DNA of 64,000 bases from DATKWD01 sp035529695 (GTDB taxonomy: Bacteria > Actinomycetota > Acidimicrobiia > Acidimicrobiales > Salinilacustritrichaceae), in the NCBI GenBank assembly GCA_035529695.1, contig DATKWD010000108.1, positions 36,679 through 100,678 on the forward strand, given 5' to 3'. Made by a program: the position numbers and the translations under genes. The notes below the pieces were generated by a model, which was given only the letters and a program-made list of their open reading frames with translations, was not told where the DNA came from and did no database searches. How positions within the stretch are numbered: position 1 is the first letter of the stretch; every line of letters starts with the position of its first letter. Positions 48,583-56,413 of the stretch are shown here, in pieces.

Positions 48583-49920
48583 TCAATCACCCCGGAGCAA
48601 CCGTCGGGCCACCATCTGGACCGGGTCCCAGACCCCCGAGAACGGCGGCGCATAGGAGAGGTCGAGGTCGATGACCTGTTGGGTGTCCAGGCCTGCGTGC
48701 AGCGCCATCGCGACGGTGTCGATGCGCTTGCCGGCACCTCGACCGCCGATGATCTGCGCGCCCAGGACGCGACCGCTGCCCCGCTCGGCCAGCATCTTGA
48801 TGGTCATCGGCTCGGCCTCGGGCATGTAGTGGGCGATCGTGCTGGTGTCGAGCGTCGCCACGTCGTACTCGAACCCGGCCTCGACCGCCTCGTGCTCGGT
48901 GAGGCCGGTGCGGCTGATCTCGAGCGCACAGATCTTGGTGATGGCCGTGCCCACCACGCCCGGGAACGTCGCATAGCCGCCGCCGATGTTGACCCCCGCG
49001 ACACGGCCCTGCTTGTTCGCAACCGTGCCGAGAGCAATGTGCACCGGCTCCTGGGTGAGCAGGTGAAACGAACTCGCGCAGTCTCCGGCCGCCCACACGC
49101 CGTCGACGGACGTCCGCTGTCGCCGGTCGACGAGGATCGACCCGCGCGGCCCCAGGTCGAGGCCGGCATCAGCGGCGAGGTCGGCATTGGGCGTCACCCC
49201 CATCCCGAGCACCACCAGATCCGCGTGGTGCTCGCCTTCGGTGGTGTGGACCACCCCGTCCTCGAAACCCGTGACCGGGAGGTCGGTCCGCACGTCGACG
49301 CCGAATCCGCGGATCGCCGATGCCACCTTCGCGGCGATGTCGGAATCGAGGGTCCGCATGACCTGCGAGGTCGCTTCGATGAGCGTGACCTCCGCACCCC
49401 ACCGGCAGAACGCCTCGGCCATCTCGAGGCCGATGTAGCCGCCACCCACCACCGTCACATGCCGGCAGTCGGTCATGTGCGCGCGGGCCACGATCGCCTC
49501 GGCGTCGTCGAGCGTCTGGACCCCCATCACCTTCGGAAGATCGATGCCACCGATGTCGGGGCGCATCGGCCGCGCACCCGTGGCGATGTGCAACTGATCG
49601 AAGGAGAGGTTGATGGTGCGATCCCGAGCGCGATCGTGCACCTCCACCTTGCCGGCCTGGAGGTCGATCGATCGCACCTCGTGCTGCATCCGCACGTCGA
49701 TGCGCTGGTGGTCACGGAACTCCTGCGGCGTGCGAGCCACCAGGTCGTCGAGGTCCGACACGTCACCGCCCACGAAGTACGGAATCCCACATGCGGCGTA
49801 ACTCGTCCAGTTGCCCTTCTCGAGCGCAACGATGTCGAGATCGGGGTTGCGGCGCCTCGCCTGCGAAGCCGCCGCCATGCCGCCTGCGTCCCCGCCGATC
49901 ACGACCAGTCGTTCCGCCAT
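48583..49920 (-). CDS. CoA-disulfide-reductase/NADH-oxidase-like flavoprotein
   Basis: The 445-residue pyridine nucleotide-disulfide oxidoreductase has the FAD motif VVIGGDAGGMAAASQARRRNPDLDIVALEKG, the active-site cysteine in SYAACGIPYFVGGDV (residue about 43, the CoADR/Nox single-cysteine motif), the NAD(P)H motif VTVVGGGYIGLEMAEAF near 150, and the FAD-binding VWAAGDCASSFHLLTQEPVHIALGTVANKQGRVAG. A C-terminal dimerisation domain follows. It reduces CoA or polysulfide disulfides, or oxidises NADH; which is not clear. ATG 49920 follows TAGTGT by eight bases. Confidence 0.9.
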   Translation of the reverse strand: MAERLVVIGGDAGGMAAASQARRRNPDLDIVALEKGNWTSYAACGIPYFVGGDVSDLDDLVARTPQEFRDHQRIDVRMQHEVRSIDLQAGKVEVHDRARDRTINLSFDQLHIATGARPMRPDIGGIDLPKVMGVQTLDDAEAIVARAHMTDCRHVTVVGGGYIGLEMAEAFCRWGAEVTLIEATSQVMRTLDSDIAAKVASAIRGFGVDVRTDLPVTGFEDGVVHTTEGEHHADLVVLGMGVTPNADLAADAGLDLGPRGSILVDRRQRTSVDGVWAAGDCASSFHLLTQEPVHIALGTVANKQGRVAGVNIGGGYATFPGVVGTAITKICALEISRTGLTEHEAVEAGFEYDVATLDTSTIAHYMPEAEPMTIKMLAERGSGRVLGAQIIGGRGAGKRIDTVAMALHAGLDTQQVIDLDLSYAPPFSGVWDPVQMVARRLLRGD

Positions 49921-49928
49921 GGCGCCGG

Positions 49929-49934
49929 ACACTA
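49929..49934 (-). promoter_or_regulatory. Leaderless -10 of the flavoprotein gene
   Basis: TAGTGT on the minus strand, eight bases before ATG 49920. Confidence 0.5.
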
Positions 49935-49978
49935 GGTGATGGTCTCGATCCGGTGTTCCCGTCGTGCGAAGATTGGCC

Positions 49979-50161
49979 ATGGCCGTGCGCCGCGACTGTC
50001 GCCACTACTCGACGCGCACCACCCCTGACGGCGTGGTGCAACGATGCCGGGTCGCCGCCAACGAAGACATGCCGTTCGCGTGCCCCGATGACTGCCTGTT
50101 CTTCGAAGACCGTCCGATCACCGACGCCGGCTGGCAGCGATTCGAGCCCGAGGACGGCTGA
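49979..50161 (+). CDS. Small cysteine-rich protein
   Basis: The 60-residue product has four cysteines (residues about 7, 21, 33 and 37, reading RRDCRHY, VQRCRV and FACPDDCLFF), which could bind one zinc. Many actinobacteria have similar short uncharacterised proteins. An in-frame ATG at 49964 would add five residues. It lies in the gap between the divergent flavoprotein promoter and a convergent hypothetical gene, with which it leaves no gap. Confidence 0.65.
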   Translation: MAVRRDCRHYSTRTTPDGVVQRCRVAANEDMPFACPDDCLFFEDRPITDAGWQRFEPEDG

Positions 50162-50674
50162 TCACACCTGAGGCTTGTGCCGACGAAGATGGATGTGGGC
50201 CTTGGCGGCGCCCCAGGTGATGCCCAACTCGTGCAGGTCGGGGTGCACGTCGGCGAAGGCGGCCGGACTCAGCCCATGGGTGTCGTCGGGAAACGCCCGC
50301 CGGTCGAAGTCGGCACGCGGGTTCGGCGCGACCCCGAGTCGATCCAGCGACTCGTTCGGGTAGCGGACGAGTGATCTGACGATGGCCAACGGAGTCGAGG
50401 TCTGCGCGTCGACGTCGGCCGCCAACAACTCGCGGAGGCGGGGCTCACCGTCGGCGATGGCCGCCGTCGACGCCGCCGTCGCTTCTTCGGCCGCAAGCGA
50501 TCGATCGACGCCGGACTCGGCGGACCGGGCGAGCACCATGGCTTCGACCCACCCAGGGATCACCGCGACCATCGCGTCGGCGAGCGCTGCGGCGTGTCGG
50601 CGCATTGCCGCAGCATCGTCGGGATCGTCGGGGTTGGAAGCGGCGCCCATCGGGTCCAAGCTTGGGTCGTGCAT
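50162..50674 (-). CDS. Hypothetical protein
   Basis: The 170-residue product is helical and Ala-rich with no recognised domain; AAAMRRHAAALADAMVAVIPGWVEAMVLAR suggests an amphipathic helix, and HPDLHELGITWGAAKAHIHLRRHKPQV ends it. The ATG at 50674 overlaps the start of the divergent DUF427 gene by six bases, an unusual 5'-5' overlap. Function unknown. Confidence 0.65.
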   Translation of the reverse strand: MHDPSLDPMGAASNPDDPDDAAAMRRHAAALADAMVAVIPGWVEAMVLARSAESGVDRSLAAEEATAASTAAIADGEPRLRELLAADVDAQTSTPLAIVRSLVRYPNESLDRLGVAPNPRADFDRRAFPDDTHGLSPAAFADVHPDLHELGITWGAAKAHIHLRRHKPQV

Positions 50675-51160
50675 CCCGAGCGTGTCGAACCCGGACCTGG
50701 GCAGGAATCAGTGTGGGACTACCCGCGTCCGCCGGCTCTCGAACCGGCGGGAGCCGTCCTGCGGGTCGAGTTCGACCGCACCGTGATCGCGACGAGCGAC
50801 CAGGCGCTGCGCATCTGCGAGACCTCGCAGCCTCCGGCGTACTACTTCCCGCCCGCTGATGTCCGCACCGAGCTGCTCGTCGAGGTCGCAGGCAACACGT
50901 TCTGCGAGTGGAAGGGACTGGCGACCTACTTCGACGTGGTGGTCGACGGCCGACACGTCGAGCAGGCTGCGTGGACCTACCGGTCGCCCTCGAATCGCTA
51001 CCGAGCCATCACCGACCACCTGGCGTTCTACGCACAGAAGCTCGACTGCTTCGTCGACGACGAGCAGGTGGTGCCGAACGACGGCAGCTTCTACGGCGGT
51101 TGGGTCACCTCGAAGGTCGTCGGCCCGTTCAAGGGCGCGCCCGGGACCCTCGGCTGGTGA
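50669..51160 (+). CDS. DUF427 family protein
   Basis: The 163-residue protein matches DUF427, with ESVWDYPRPPALEPAGAVLRVEFDRTVIATSDQALRICETSQPPAYYFPPADVRTELL and NTFCEWKGLATYFDVVVDGRHVEQAAWTY, both family features. The function of the family is unknown; members are common in actinobacteria and cyanobacteria. GTG 50669 gives the usual N-terminus; CAAGCT lies six bases upstream, a weak -10. It is followed by a coupled gene (GTGA overlap). Confidence 0.85.
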   Translation: MHPERVEPGPGQESVWDYPRPPALEPAGAVLRVEFDRTVIATSDQALRICETSQPPAYYFPPADVRTELLVEVAGNTFCEWKGLATYFDVVVDGRHVEQAAWTYRSPSNRYRAITDHLAFYAQKLDCFVDDEQVVPNDGSFYGGWVTSKVVGPFKGAPGTLGW

Positions 51161-51447
51161 GGATCAAGGCGCTGTCGGTCTTCGAGTGCGTGGTCTACCA
51201 CTGCACGCTGGTCGACGGATCGAATCCGTGCCAACCGACCCTCGAGGTCGAGGCGCTCCTTCGAGACGGTGACGCCGACTCGGGCCCACTGCTGCTGCCG
51301 GTGGCCGAGTACGCGGTGATGGTGGGTGACGACGTCGCGAAGGCGTGCCTGCCCGATCTGGCCCGAGCCGGACGAGTGGTCGATCACCTCGGGTCGCCCC
51401 ACCTCGCGTTTCGGATGTGGACCGCAGGCGACATCATCACGGGCTGA
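51157..51447 (+). CDS. Small protein coupled to DUF427
   Basis: A 96-residue product starting at the GTG that overlaps the DUF427 stop (GTGA at 51157). It has three cysteines in FECVVYHCTLVDGSNPCQP near the start and a C-terminal GRVVDHLGSPHLAFRMWTAGDIITG segment. I recognise no domain. The coupling supports a real gene acting with DUF427. Confidence 0.6.
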   Translation: MRIKALSVFECVVYHCTLVDGSNPCQPTLEVEALLRDGDADSGPLLLPVAEYAVMVGDDVAKACLPDLARAGRVVDHLGSPHLAFRMWTAGDIITG

Positions 51448-51450
51448 CGC

Positions 51451-51478
51451 GCTCATCCACTCAGGCTCATCCACTCAG
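51451..51478. repeat. Tandem 14-bp direct repeat
   Basis: GCTCATCCACTCAG occurs twice back to back (51451-51464 and 51465-51478) in the 53-base gap between convergent genes. Replication slippage is the likely origin. Confidence 0.8.
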
Positions 51479-51500
51479 GCGATGACGAACCGATTCGCGA

Positions 51501-53060
51501 TCACATCGACCGGCCGGTTCCCTCCCAGTACGGATCGCGCAGCAGCCGTTTGTAGAGCTTCCCGGTGGGGTGACGAGGGAACTCGGCTTCGAAGTCGACC
51601 GACCGCGGCACCTTGTAGCCGGCGAGGTGCTCGCGGACGTGGGCCATGAGCTCCCTCGCGAGGTCGTCGCTGGGTTCGTGGCCCTCTGTCAGCTCGACCG
51701 CCGCCTTGACCTCCTCGCCCATCTCGTCGTGCGGGATGCCGAAGACGGCCGAGTCCTTGACGGCGGGATGGGTGACCAGACAACCCTCGATCTCGGCCGG
51801 GTAGATGTTCACGCCGCCGCTGATGATCATGTCGATCTTGCGATCGGACAGGTAGAGCAGCCCCTCGTCGTCGAAGTAGCCGATGTCGCCCAGAGTGCCC
51901 CACCCGCCCTCGCGGTGTGCCGCCGCGGTCTTGTCGGGGGCGTTGTGGTACTCGAAGTCGCGCCCGGTCGCGCTCTTGAACCAGATCTGGCCCGACGATC
52001 CGGCTGGCTGTTCGACGCCATCGTCGTCGAGGATGCGGACCTCGGCCGATCCGGTCAGCGAGCCGACCGTGCCGGGATGCTCGAGCCACTGATCGGCGGT
52101 CGCGAGGCTGATGATCCCGCCTTCGGTGCCGCCGTAGTACTCGCTGATGTTCGGGCCCCACCACTCGATCATCTGACGCTTCACCTCGGGAGGGCACGGC
52201 GCCGCACCGTGCCAGACCTGCTTCAGCGAGGCGCCGTCGAAGGCCTCGCGCTCGTCGGCCGGCAGCTTCAGGAGACGGATGAACTGCGTGGGCACGAGGT
52301 GGGTGTGGGTGACCTGGTGCTCGTCGATGACCCGCAGGCACTCGGCCGGATCGAACTTGTGGGTCATCACCACCGACGCGCCACCCACCAGCGGAAGCAC
52401 CGACCACGCCCACTGCGCCGAGTGGTAGCCGGGGCCGTTGAGATAGAAGCGTGCCGGGAGCTCGTAGCCCATCCACATCCGGAAGCCGGCCGAGGTCAGC
52501 TCGATGAGTGCCGGGTCGACGGGCTCGGAGCTCACCCCGCTCTTCACACCCTTCGGGAACCCCGTGGTCCCCGATGTGTAGAACATCGGTCCACCCATGC
52601 TCTGGTCTGACGGTTCATCACTCGATCCGCTGGCCAAGAGCTCCTCGTAGGTCACCCAGCCGTCGGGGGCGTCGTCGGCCATCAGCACGAGCAGGTCGGG
52701 CGCGGAATCGAGACGGTCGACCGCCTCGAGCGCCACGTCGCGAAAGCGGCCGTCGACGATGAACGCCTTCGAACCCGAGTCCTCGATCACGTACGCCAGC
52801 TCCTCGGCGCTCCAGTGCCAGTTGATCGGCACGGTCTGCTGTCCGGCATGGGCACCGGCGCTCATCACCTCGAAGTACTCGCAGCGGTTGCCGGTGAGCA
52901 CCGAGAAGATGTCGCCGAACCCGAGCCCTCCACCTCTGAGACCGGACAGGAGCTGGTTCGTCCGGGTATCGAGCTCGGACCAGGTCATCGACCGCTCCTC
53001 GTCGATCAGGGCGACGTCGTCACCCCGGGAGTCGGCGAATTTCTTCGATGCATGGACCAT
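51501..53060 (-). CDS. Acyl-CoA synthetase / AMP-dependent ligase
   Basis: The 519-residue ANL-superfamily enzyme activates an acid to its acyl-CoA via an acyl-adenylate. Visible are the P-loop PMFYTSGTTGFPKGVKSG near residue 150, the YYGGTEGG motif near 295, the WGTLGDIGYFDDEGLLYLSDRKIDMIISGGVNIYP hinge and the C-terminal HPTGKLYKR catalytic Lys. The chain length and specificity are not clear from sequence. ATG 53060 is the start; CAGGCT six bases upstream is a weak -10. Confidence 0.92.
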   Translation of the reverse strand: MVHASKKFADSRGDDVALIDEERSMTWSELDTRTNQLLSGLRGGGLGFGDIFSVLTGNRCEYFEVMSAGAHAGQQTVPINWHWSAEELAYVIEDSGSKAFIVDGRFRDVALEAVDRLDSAPDLLVLMADDAPDGWVTYEELLASGSSDEPSDQSMGGPMFYTSGTTGFPKGVKSGVSSEPVDPALIELTSAGFRMWMGYELPARFYLNGPGYHSAQWAWSVLPLVGGASVVMTHKFDPAECLRVIDEHQVTHTHLVPTQFIRLLKLPADEREAFDGASLKQVWHGAAPCPPEVKRQMIEWWGPNISEYYGGTEGGIISLATADQWLEHPGTVGSLTGSAEVRILDDDGVEQPAGSSGQIWFKSATGRDFEYHNAPDKTAAAHREGGWGTLGDIGYFDDEGLLYLSDRKIDMIISGGVNIYPAEIEGCLVTHPAVKDSAVFGIPHDEMGEEVKAAVELTEGHEPSDDLARELMAHVREHLAGYKVPRSVDFEAEFPRHPTGKLYKRLLRDPYWEGTGRSM

Positions 53061-53106
53061 GCGGTCAGCCTGCCAGACCCGTCGGAGCGACGCGGACCCC
53101 AGGGGG

Positions 53107-53856
53107 TCAGGGGTCGACGATCTCGACCCGGAGGCGGCGGAACCCTTTTCCCTTCGACTCGCTCTTGACCACCCGCAGGCCTCCGACCTCGCCGGTCGAG
53201 GCGACATGGGTGCCGCCGTCGGCCTGCTTGTCGAGGCCGACGATGTCGACGATGCGGAGCTCGGTCACCGATTCGGGCACGAGCGACACCTTGGTCCGGA
53301 TCAGCGCGTCGTCGAGCACGGCTTCGGCACGCGGCATGAACGACACCTCGATCGGACGATCGGCGGCGATCTCGTCGTTCACCATCTGCTCGACCCGCTC
53401 GGCGAAGCCCGCCGGCAACGGGTTGAACTCGAAGTCCATCCGGGCCTTCAGGGGTTCCATGTTGCCGCCGGTGACCGGCTTCTCCCACTCGTTCCAGATC
53501 ACGCCACACAGGATGTGCAGGGCCGTGTGGGTGCGCATGAGCTGGTGGCGACGTTCCCAGTCGAGCGTACCGGTCAACCTCTGGCCGATCGCCGGCGCGG
53601 CGCCGTCGAGGGCGTGCCAGTGCTCGCCCTCGGACTTCGTGACGTCGACGACCGAAGCGGCTCCACCGTCCCATTCGAGCCGGCCGGTGTCGTGCGGCTG
53701 CCCGCCCCCGGTTGCGTAGAACGCCGTGGCGGCGAGGGCGACGCGGCCATCGGCATCGACACCGGTGACCTCGGATTCGAAGGTCGCGAGGCGGGCGTCT
53801 CGGAGATAGAGGGGGTCGGCTGGCACCCAGCGATAGTGCCAGACCGGACGCACCAC
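53107..53856 (-). CDS. alaX: Alanyl-tRNA editing protein (AlaX)
   Basis: The 249-residue protein matches free-standing AlaX editing domains that deacylate mischarged Ser- or Gly-tRNA(Ala). The N-terminal part has ATAFYATGGGQPHDTGRLEWDGG, the zinc-binding HxxxH is in MRTHTALHILCGV near residue 108, and the second metal segment reads KQADGGTHVASTGEVG, with Asp where AlaRS has Cys, a variant also seen in other AlaX proteins. The start is GTG 53856 or 53853. It lies alone, divergent from the binding-protein gene. Confidence 0.88.
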   Translation of the reverse strand: MVRPVWHYRWVPADPLYLRDARLATFESEVTGVDADGRVALAATAFYATGGGQPHDTGRLEWDGGAASVVDVTKSEGEHWHALDGAAPAIGQRLTGTLDWERRHQLMRTHTALHILCGVIWNEWEKPVTGGNMEPLKARMDFEFNPLPAGFAERVEQMVNDEIAADRPIEVSFMPRAEAVLDDALIRTKVSLVPESVTELRIVDIVGLDKQADGGTHVASTGEVGGLRVVKSESKGKGFRRLRVEIVDP

Positions 53857-53914
53857 GAGCGAAGGACCGACGAACCCGGCGCCTCGGACAACCGCATCGA
53901 CTCCGCTCCTCCCC

Positions 53915-53920
53915 TAAGGT
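53915..53920 (+). promoter_or_regulatory. Promoter -10 of the polar amino acid transporter operon
   Basis: TAAGGT places transcription start near 53927, giving a leader of about 44 bases that contains GGAGGA (53960-53965), five bases before ATG 53971. Confidence 0.45.
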
Positions 53921-53970
53921 CATGCGGTCAACCACGAACGGGCCTCCACGCGGGCCCCTGGAGGAAACCG

Positions 53971-54783
53971 ATGAGTTCTTCACTTCGACGCATCCTGGCG
54001 CTCCTGATGGCGTCAGCGCTGATGTTCGCCGCTTGCGGCGACAGCGACTCGGACGCGAGCACCGACGACGGCTCGGGCGACCCGGAGCCGTCGGGCGAGG
54101 TCGAGCTCGTCTCGGCCGGCACCCTCTCGGTCTGCTCCGACACGCCGTACGAGCCCTTCGAGTTCGAGGGCGATGACGGCGAGCAGACCGGCTACGACAT
54201 CGACCTCTTGCGTGCGATCGCAGACGAGAACAGCCTCGACCTCGAGGTCATCGACCTGCCCTTCGACGGCATCCTCGGCTCGCTGGCCGCCGGCGACTGT
54301 GACGTCGTCGCCTCGGCGCTCTCCATCACCGACGAGCGCAAGCAGCAGGTCGACTTCTCCGGGCCCTACTTCGACGCCGACCAGTCGCTGCTGATCCGAT
54401 CCGACGACGAAGGCACCATCACGGCGCTGGACGACGTGACCGGCACGATCGGCGTGCAGTCGGGCACCACCGGCGCCGACTACGCCGAGGAGAACGCCCC
54501 CGAAGGAGCCGAGGTCAAGTCGTTCGAGGATGCCGACGGCCTCTTCGGAGCCCTCACCTCGGGCGACATCGACGCCATCCTCCAGGACTTCCCGGTGAAC
54601 GCCTTCCGCGCCACCCAGGACGACTCCTTCGTCGTCACCGAGAAGTTCCCGACCCCCGAGCAGTACGGCTTCGCCGTCAAGAAGGACAACCCGACGGTGC
54701 TGGCGCTCGTCGACGACGGCCTCGAGACCATCCGAGCGAACGGCACCTTCGACACCATCTTCCAGACCTACTTCGGGGCCTGA
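53971..54783 (+). CDS. Polar amino acid ABC transporter substrate-binding lipoprotein
   Basis: The 270-residue protein begins with a lipoprotein signal (ILALLMASALMFAAC, Cys22) and an acidic linker, then a type 2 periplasmic-binding (SBP_bac_3) domain. Family features are YEPFEFEGDDGEQTGYDIDLLRAIADE near residue 57, SALSITDERKQQVDFSGPYF near 110, and GVQSGTTGADYAEENAP near 155. It delivers an amino acid such as His, Gln or Arg to the permease at 54827. A strong Shine-Dalgarno sequence (GGAGGA) precedes the ATG, unlike most genes here. Confidence 0.93.
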   Translation: MSSSLRRILALLMASALMFAACGDSDSDASTDDGSGDPEPSGEVELVSAGTLSVCSDTPYEPFEFEGDDGEQTGYDIDLLRAIADENSLDLEVIDLPFDGILGSLAAGDCDVVASALSITDERKQQVDFSGPYFDADQSLLIRSDDEGTITALDDVTGTIGVQSGTTGADYAEENAPEGAEVKSFEDADGLFGALTSGDIDAILQDFPVNAFRATQDDSFVVTEKFPTPEQYGFAVKKDNPTVLALVDDGLETIRANGTFDTIFQTYFGA

Positions 54784-54806
54784 GCCCTCCTGAAGCCAAC
54801 CTGATT

Positions 54807-54869
54807 CGAAACGCACCAGACTCCCGATGGCCTTGACCAAACGCCAACGGGCCCGTCTGGTGCGTTTCG
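54807..54869 (+). promoter_or_regulatory. Hairpin enclosing the permease start codon
   Basis: CGAAACGCACCAGAC (54807-54821) is perfectly complementary to GTCTGGTGCGTTTCG (54855-54869). The 33-base loop holds the permease ATG (54827). The stem is followed by coding sequence, not by a U-run, so a role in lowering permease translation or stabilising upstream mRNA is more likely than termination. Confidence 0.75.
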
Positions 54870-55615
54870 GCGTCTACGGACTGACGATCGCCTTCCTGGC
54901 GTTCATCGCGGTCAAGGCCGACTGGCCTGCCCTCCGCAAGGCGTTCTTCGATCCTGAGGTGTTCGCCGACCAGTTTCCCGACATCGTCATTCGGGCGGCG
55001 CGAAACACGCTCATCATCACCGCGCTCGCGTTCGCGATCGCACTGGCACTCGGACTCGTGCTCGCGCTCATGCGGCTCTCCTCGATCCGGCCCTACCGCT
55101 GGTTCGCCGGGATCTGGATCGAACTGTTTCGGGGCATCCCCGCCCTGATCACCATCATCGCGGTCGGGTTCGCCGTGCCGATCGCCCTCGACTTCCGGGT
55201 GCCCGGTCGGTACGGCGCGGGCTCGGTCGCGATCGGGATCGTCTACTCGGCCTACCTCGCCGAGACCATCCGGGCCGGGATCGAGGCCGTCCCCAGGGGT
55301 CAGGCCGAGGCGGCTCGTTCGTTGGGCATGAGCCAGGGCCGGGCCACCGTGTCGATCGTGATCCCGCAGGCGTTCAGGATCATCATCCCGCCGCTGACCA
55401 ACGAGTTCATCGCCTTGATCAAGGACACCTCGCTGCTGTTCGTGCTCGGCACCACGGCCGACACCATCGAGATCACCAAATTCGCCCGGGACAACGTCAA
55501 CAAGACCTTCAACATCACTCCGCTGGTCGCGGCGGCACTCGTCTACCTCGCGATCACGATCCCGATGACCCGATTGGTCGCGGTCATGGAACGACGGGCG
55601 GCGAAGGCCCGATGA
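54827..55615 (+). CDS. Polar amino acid ABC transporter permease
   Basis: The 262-residue HisM/HisQ-family permease has five to six membrane segments (YGLTIAFLAFIAVKA, AARNTLIITALAFAIALALGLVLALM, IELFRGIPALITIIAVGFAVPI) and the cytoplasmic ABC-coupling EAA loop in AVPRGQAEAARSLGMSQGRATVSIVIPQAFRII near residue 155, the family's EAA---G signature. The start ATG lies in the loop of a 15-bp hairpin and has no Shine-Dalgarno. It is followed by the ATPase gene with an ATGA overlap. Confidence 0.93.
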   Translation: MALTKRQRARLVRFGVYGLTIAFLAFIAVKADWPALRKAFFDPEVFADQFPDIVIRAARNTLIITALAFAIALALGLVLALMRLSSIRPYRWFAGIWIELFRGIPALITIIAVGFAVPIALDFRVPGRYGAGSVAIGIVYSAYLAETIRAGIEAVPRGQAEAARSLGMSQGRATVSIVIPQAFRIIIPPLTNEFIALIKDTSLLFVLGTTADTIEITKFARDNVNKTFNITPLVAAALVYLAITIPMTRLVAVMERRAAKAR

Positions 55616-56352
55616 CCGACGCCATCATCCGGCTGATCGATCTCCACAAGTCCTTCGGCGACCTCGAAGTGCTCACCGGTGTCGATCTCGACGTGGCCCC
55701 GGGAGAAGTCGTGTCGATCATCGGTCCGTCGGGATCAGGCAAGTCGACCCTGCTCCGATGCGTCAACCGTCTCGAGGAACCGACGAGGGGCCGCATCGAG
55801 ATCGACGGCGCCGACATCACCGATCCTGACTGCGACATCGACATGGTCCGCACGCACATCGGGATGGTGTTCCAGCAGTTCAACCTGTTCCCTCACCTGA
55901 CGGTGATGGGCAACCTCACCATTGCGCAACGCAAGGTCCTCAGGCGATCGAAGGACGAAGCGAGCGACGTGGCCCGGCGGATGCTCGACCGGGTGGGCTT
56001 GGTCGACAAGACCGACGAGTTCCCCGCCCGGTTGTCCGGCGGTCAGAAACAACGGGTCGCCATTGCCCGGGCGCTGTGCATGGAACCCGACATGATGCTG
56101 TTCGACGAGTGCACCAGCGCCCTCGATCCCGAACTCGTCGGCGAGGTGCTCGACGTCATGCGCACGCTCGCCGAGGACGGGATGACGATGCTGGTCGTGA
56201 CCCACGAGATGGGGTTCGCCCGGCGAGTCTCCGATCGGGTGGTGTTCATGGACGGCGGCAACATCGTCGAGCAGGGTCCGCCCGACACCGTCCTCGGCGA
56301 CCCGCAACACGCCCGCACCCAGCAGTTCCTGCGCATGGTCGAGGAACGGTGA
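55612..56352 (+). CDS. Polar amino acid ABC transporter ATP-binding protein
   Basis: The 246-residue ABC ATPase of the GlnQ/HisP type has Walker A IIGPSGSGKSTLLRCVNRLEEPTRG near residue 38, Q-loop VFQQFNLFPHLTVMGN near 86, signature RLSGGQKQRVAIARAL near 142, Walker B MMLFDECTSALDPE near 162, and the H-loop VVTHEMGFARRVSDRV near 197. It is coupled to the permease by ATGA at 55612. Confidence 0.95.
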   Translation: MTDAIIRLIDLHKSFGDLEVLTGVDLDVAPGEVVSIIGPSGSGKSTLLRCVNRLEEPTRGRIEIDGADITDPDCDIDMVRTHIGMVFQQFNLFPHLTVMGNLTIAQRKVLRRSKDEASDVARRMLDRVGLVDKTDEFPARLSGGQKQRVAIARALCMEPDMMLFDECTSALDPELVGEVLDVMRTLAEDGMTMLVVTHEMGFARRVSDRVVFMDGGNIVEQGPPDTVLGDPQHARTQQFLRMVEER

Positions 56353-56365
56353 ACTCCAGACGGAC

Positions 56366-56371
56366 TACGCT
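56366..56371 (+). promoter_or_regulatory. -10 of the branched-chain amino acid binding-protein gene
   Basis: TACGCT places transcription start near 56378, giving a leader of about 36 bases that contains GGAGG (56404-56408). Confidence 0.4.
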
Positions 56372-56413
56372 CTCGGCCGTCATACCCCGTGTTGCCGACC
56401 GATGGAGGTCCCC

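Noticed and set aside
53107..53856. Loss of a zinc ligand in AlaX (Asp in place of Cys before GGTHV)
   Set aside because: I believe other AlaX proteins have the same QADGGTHV form, so it is probably a family variant rather than a defect.
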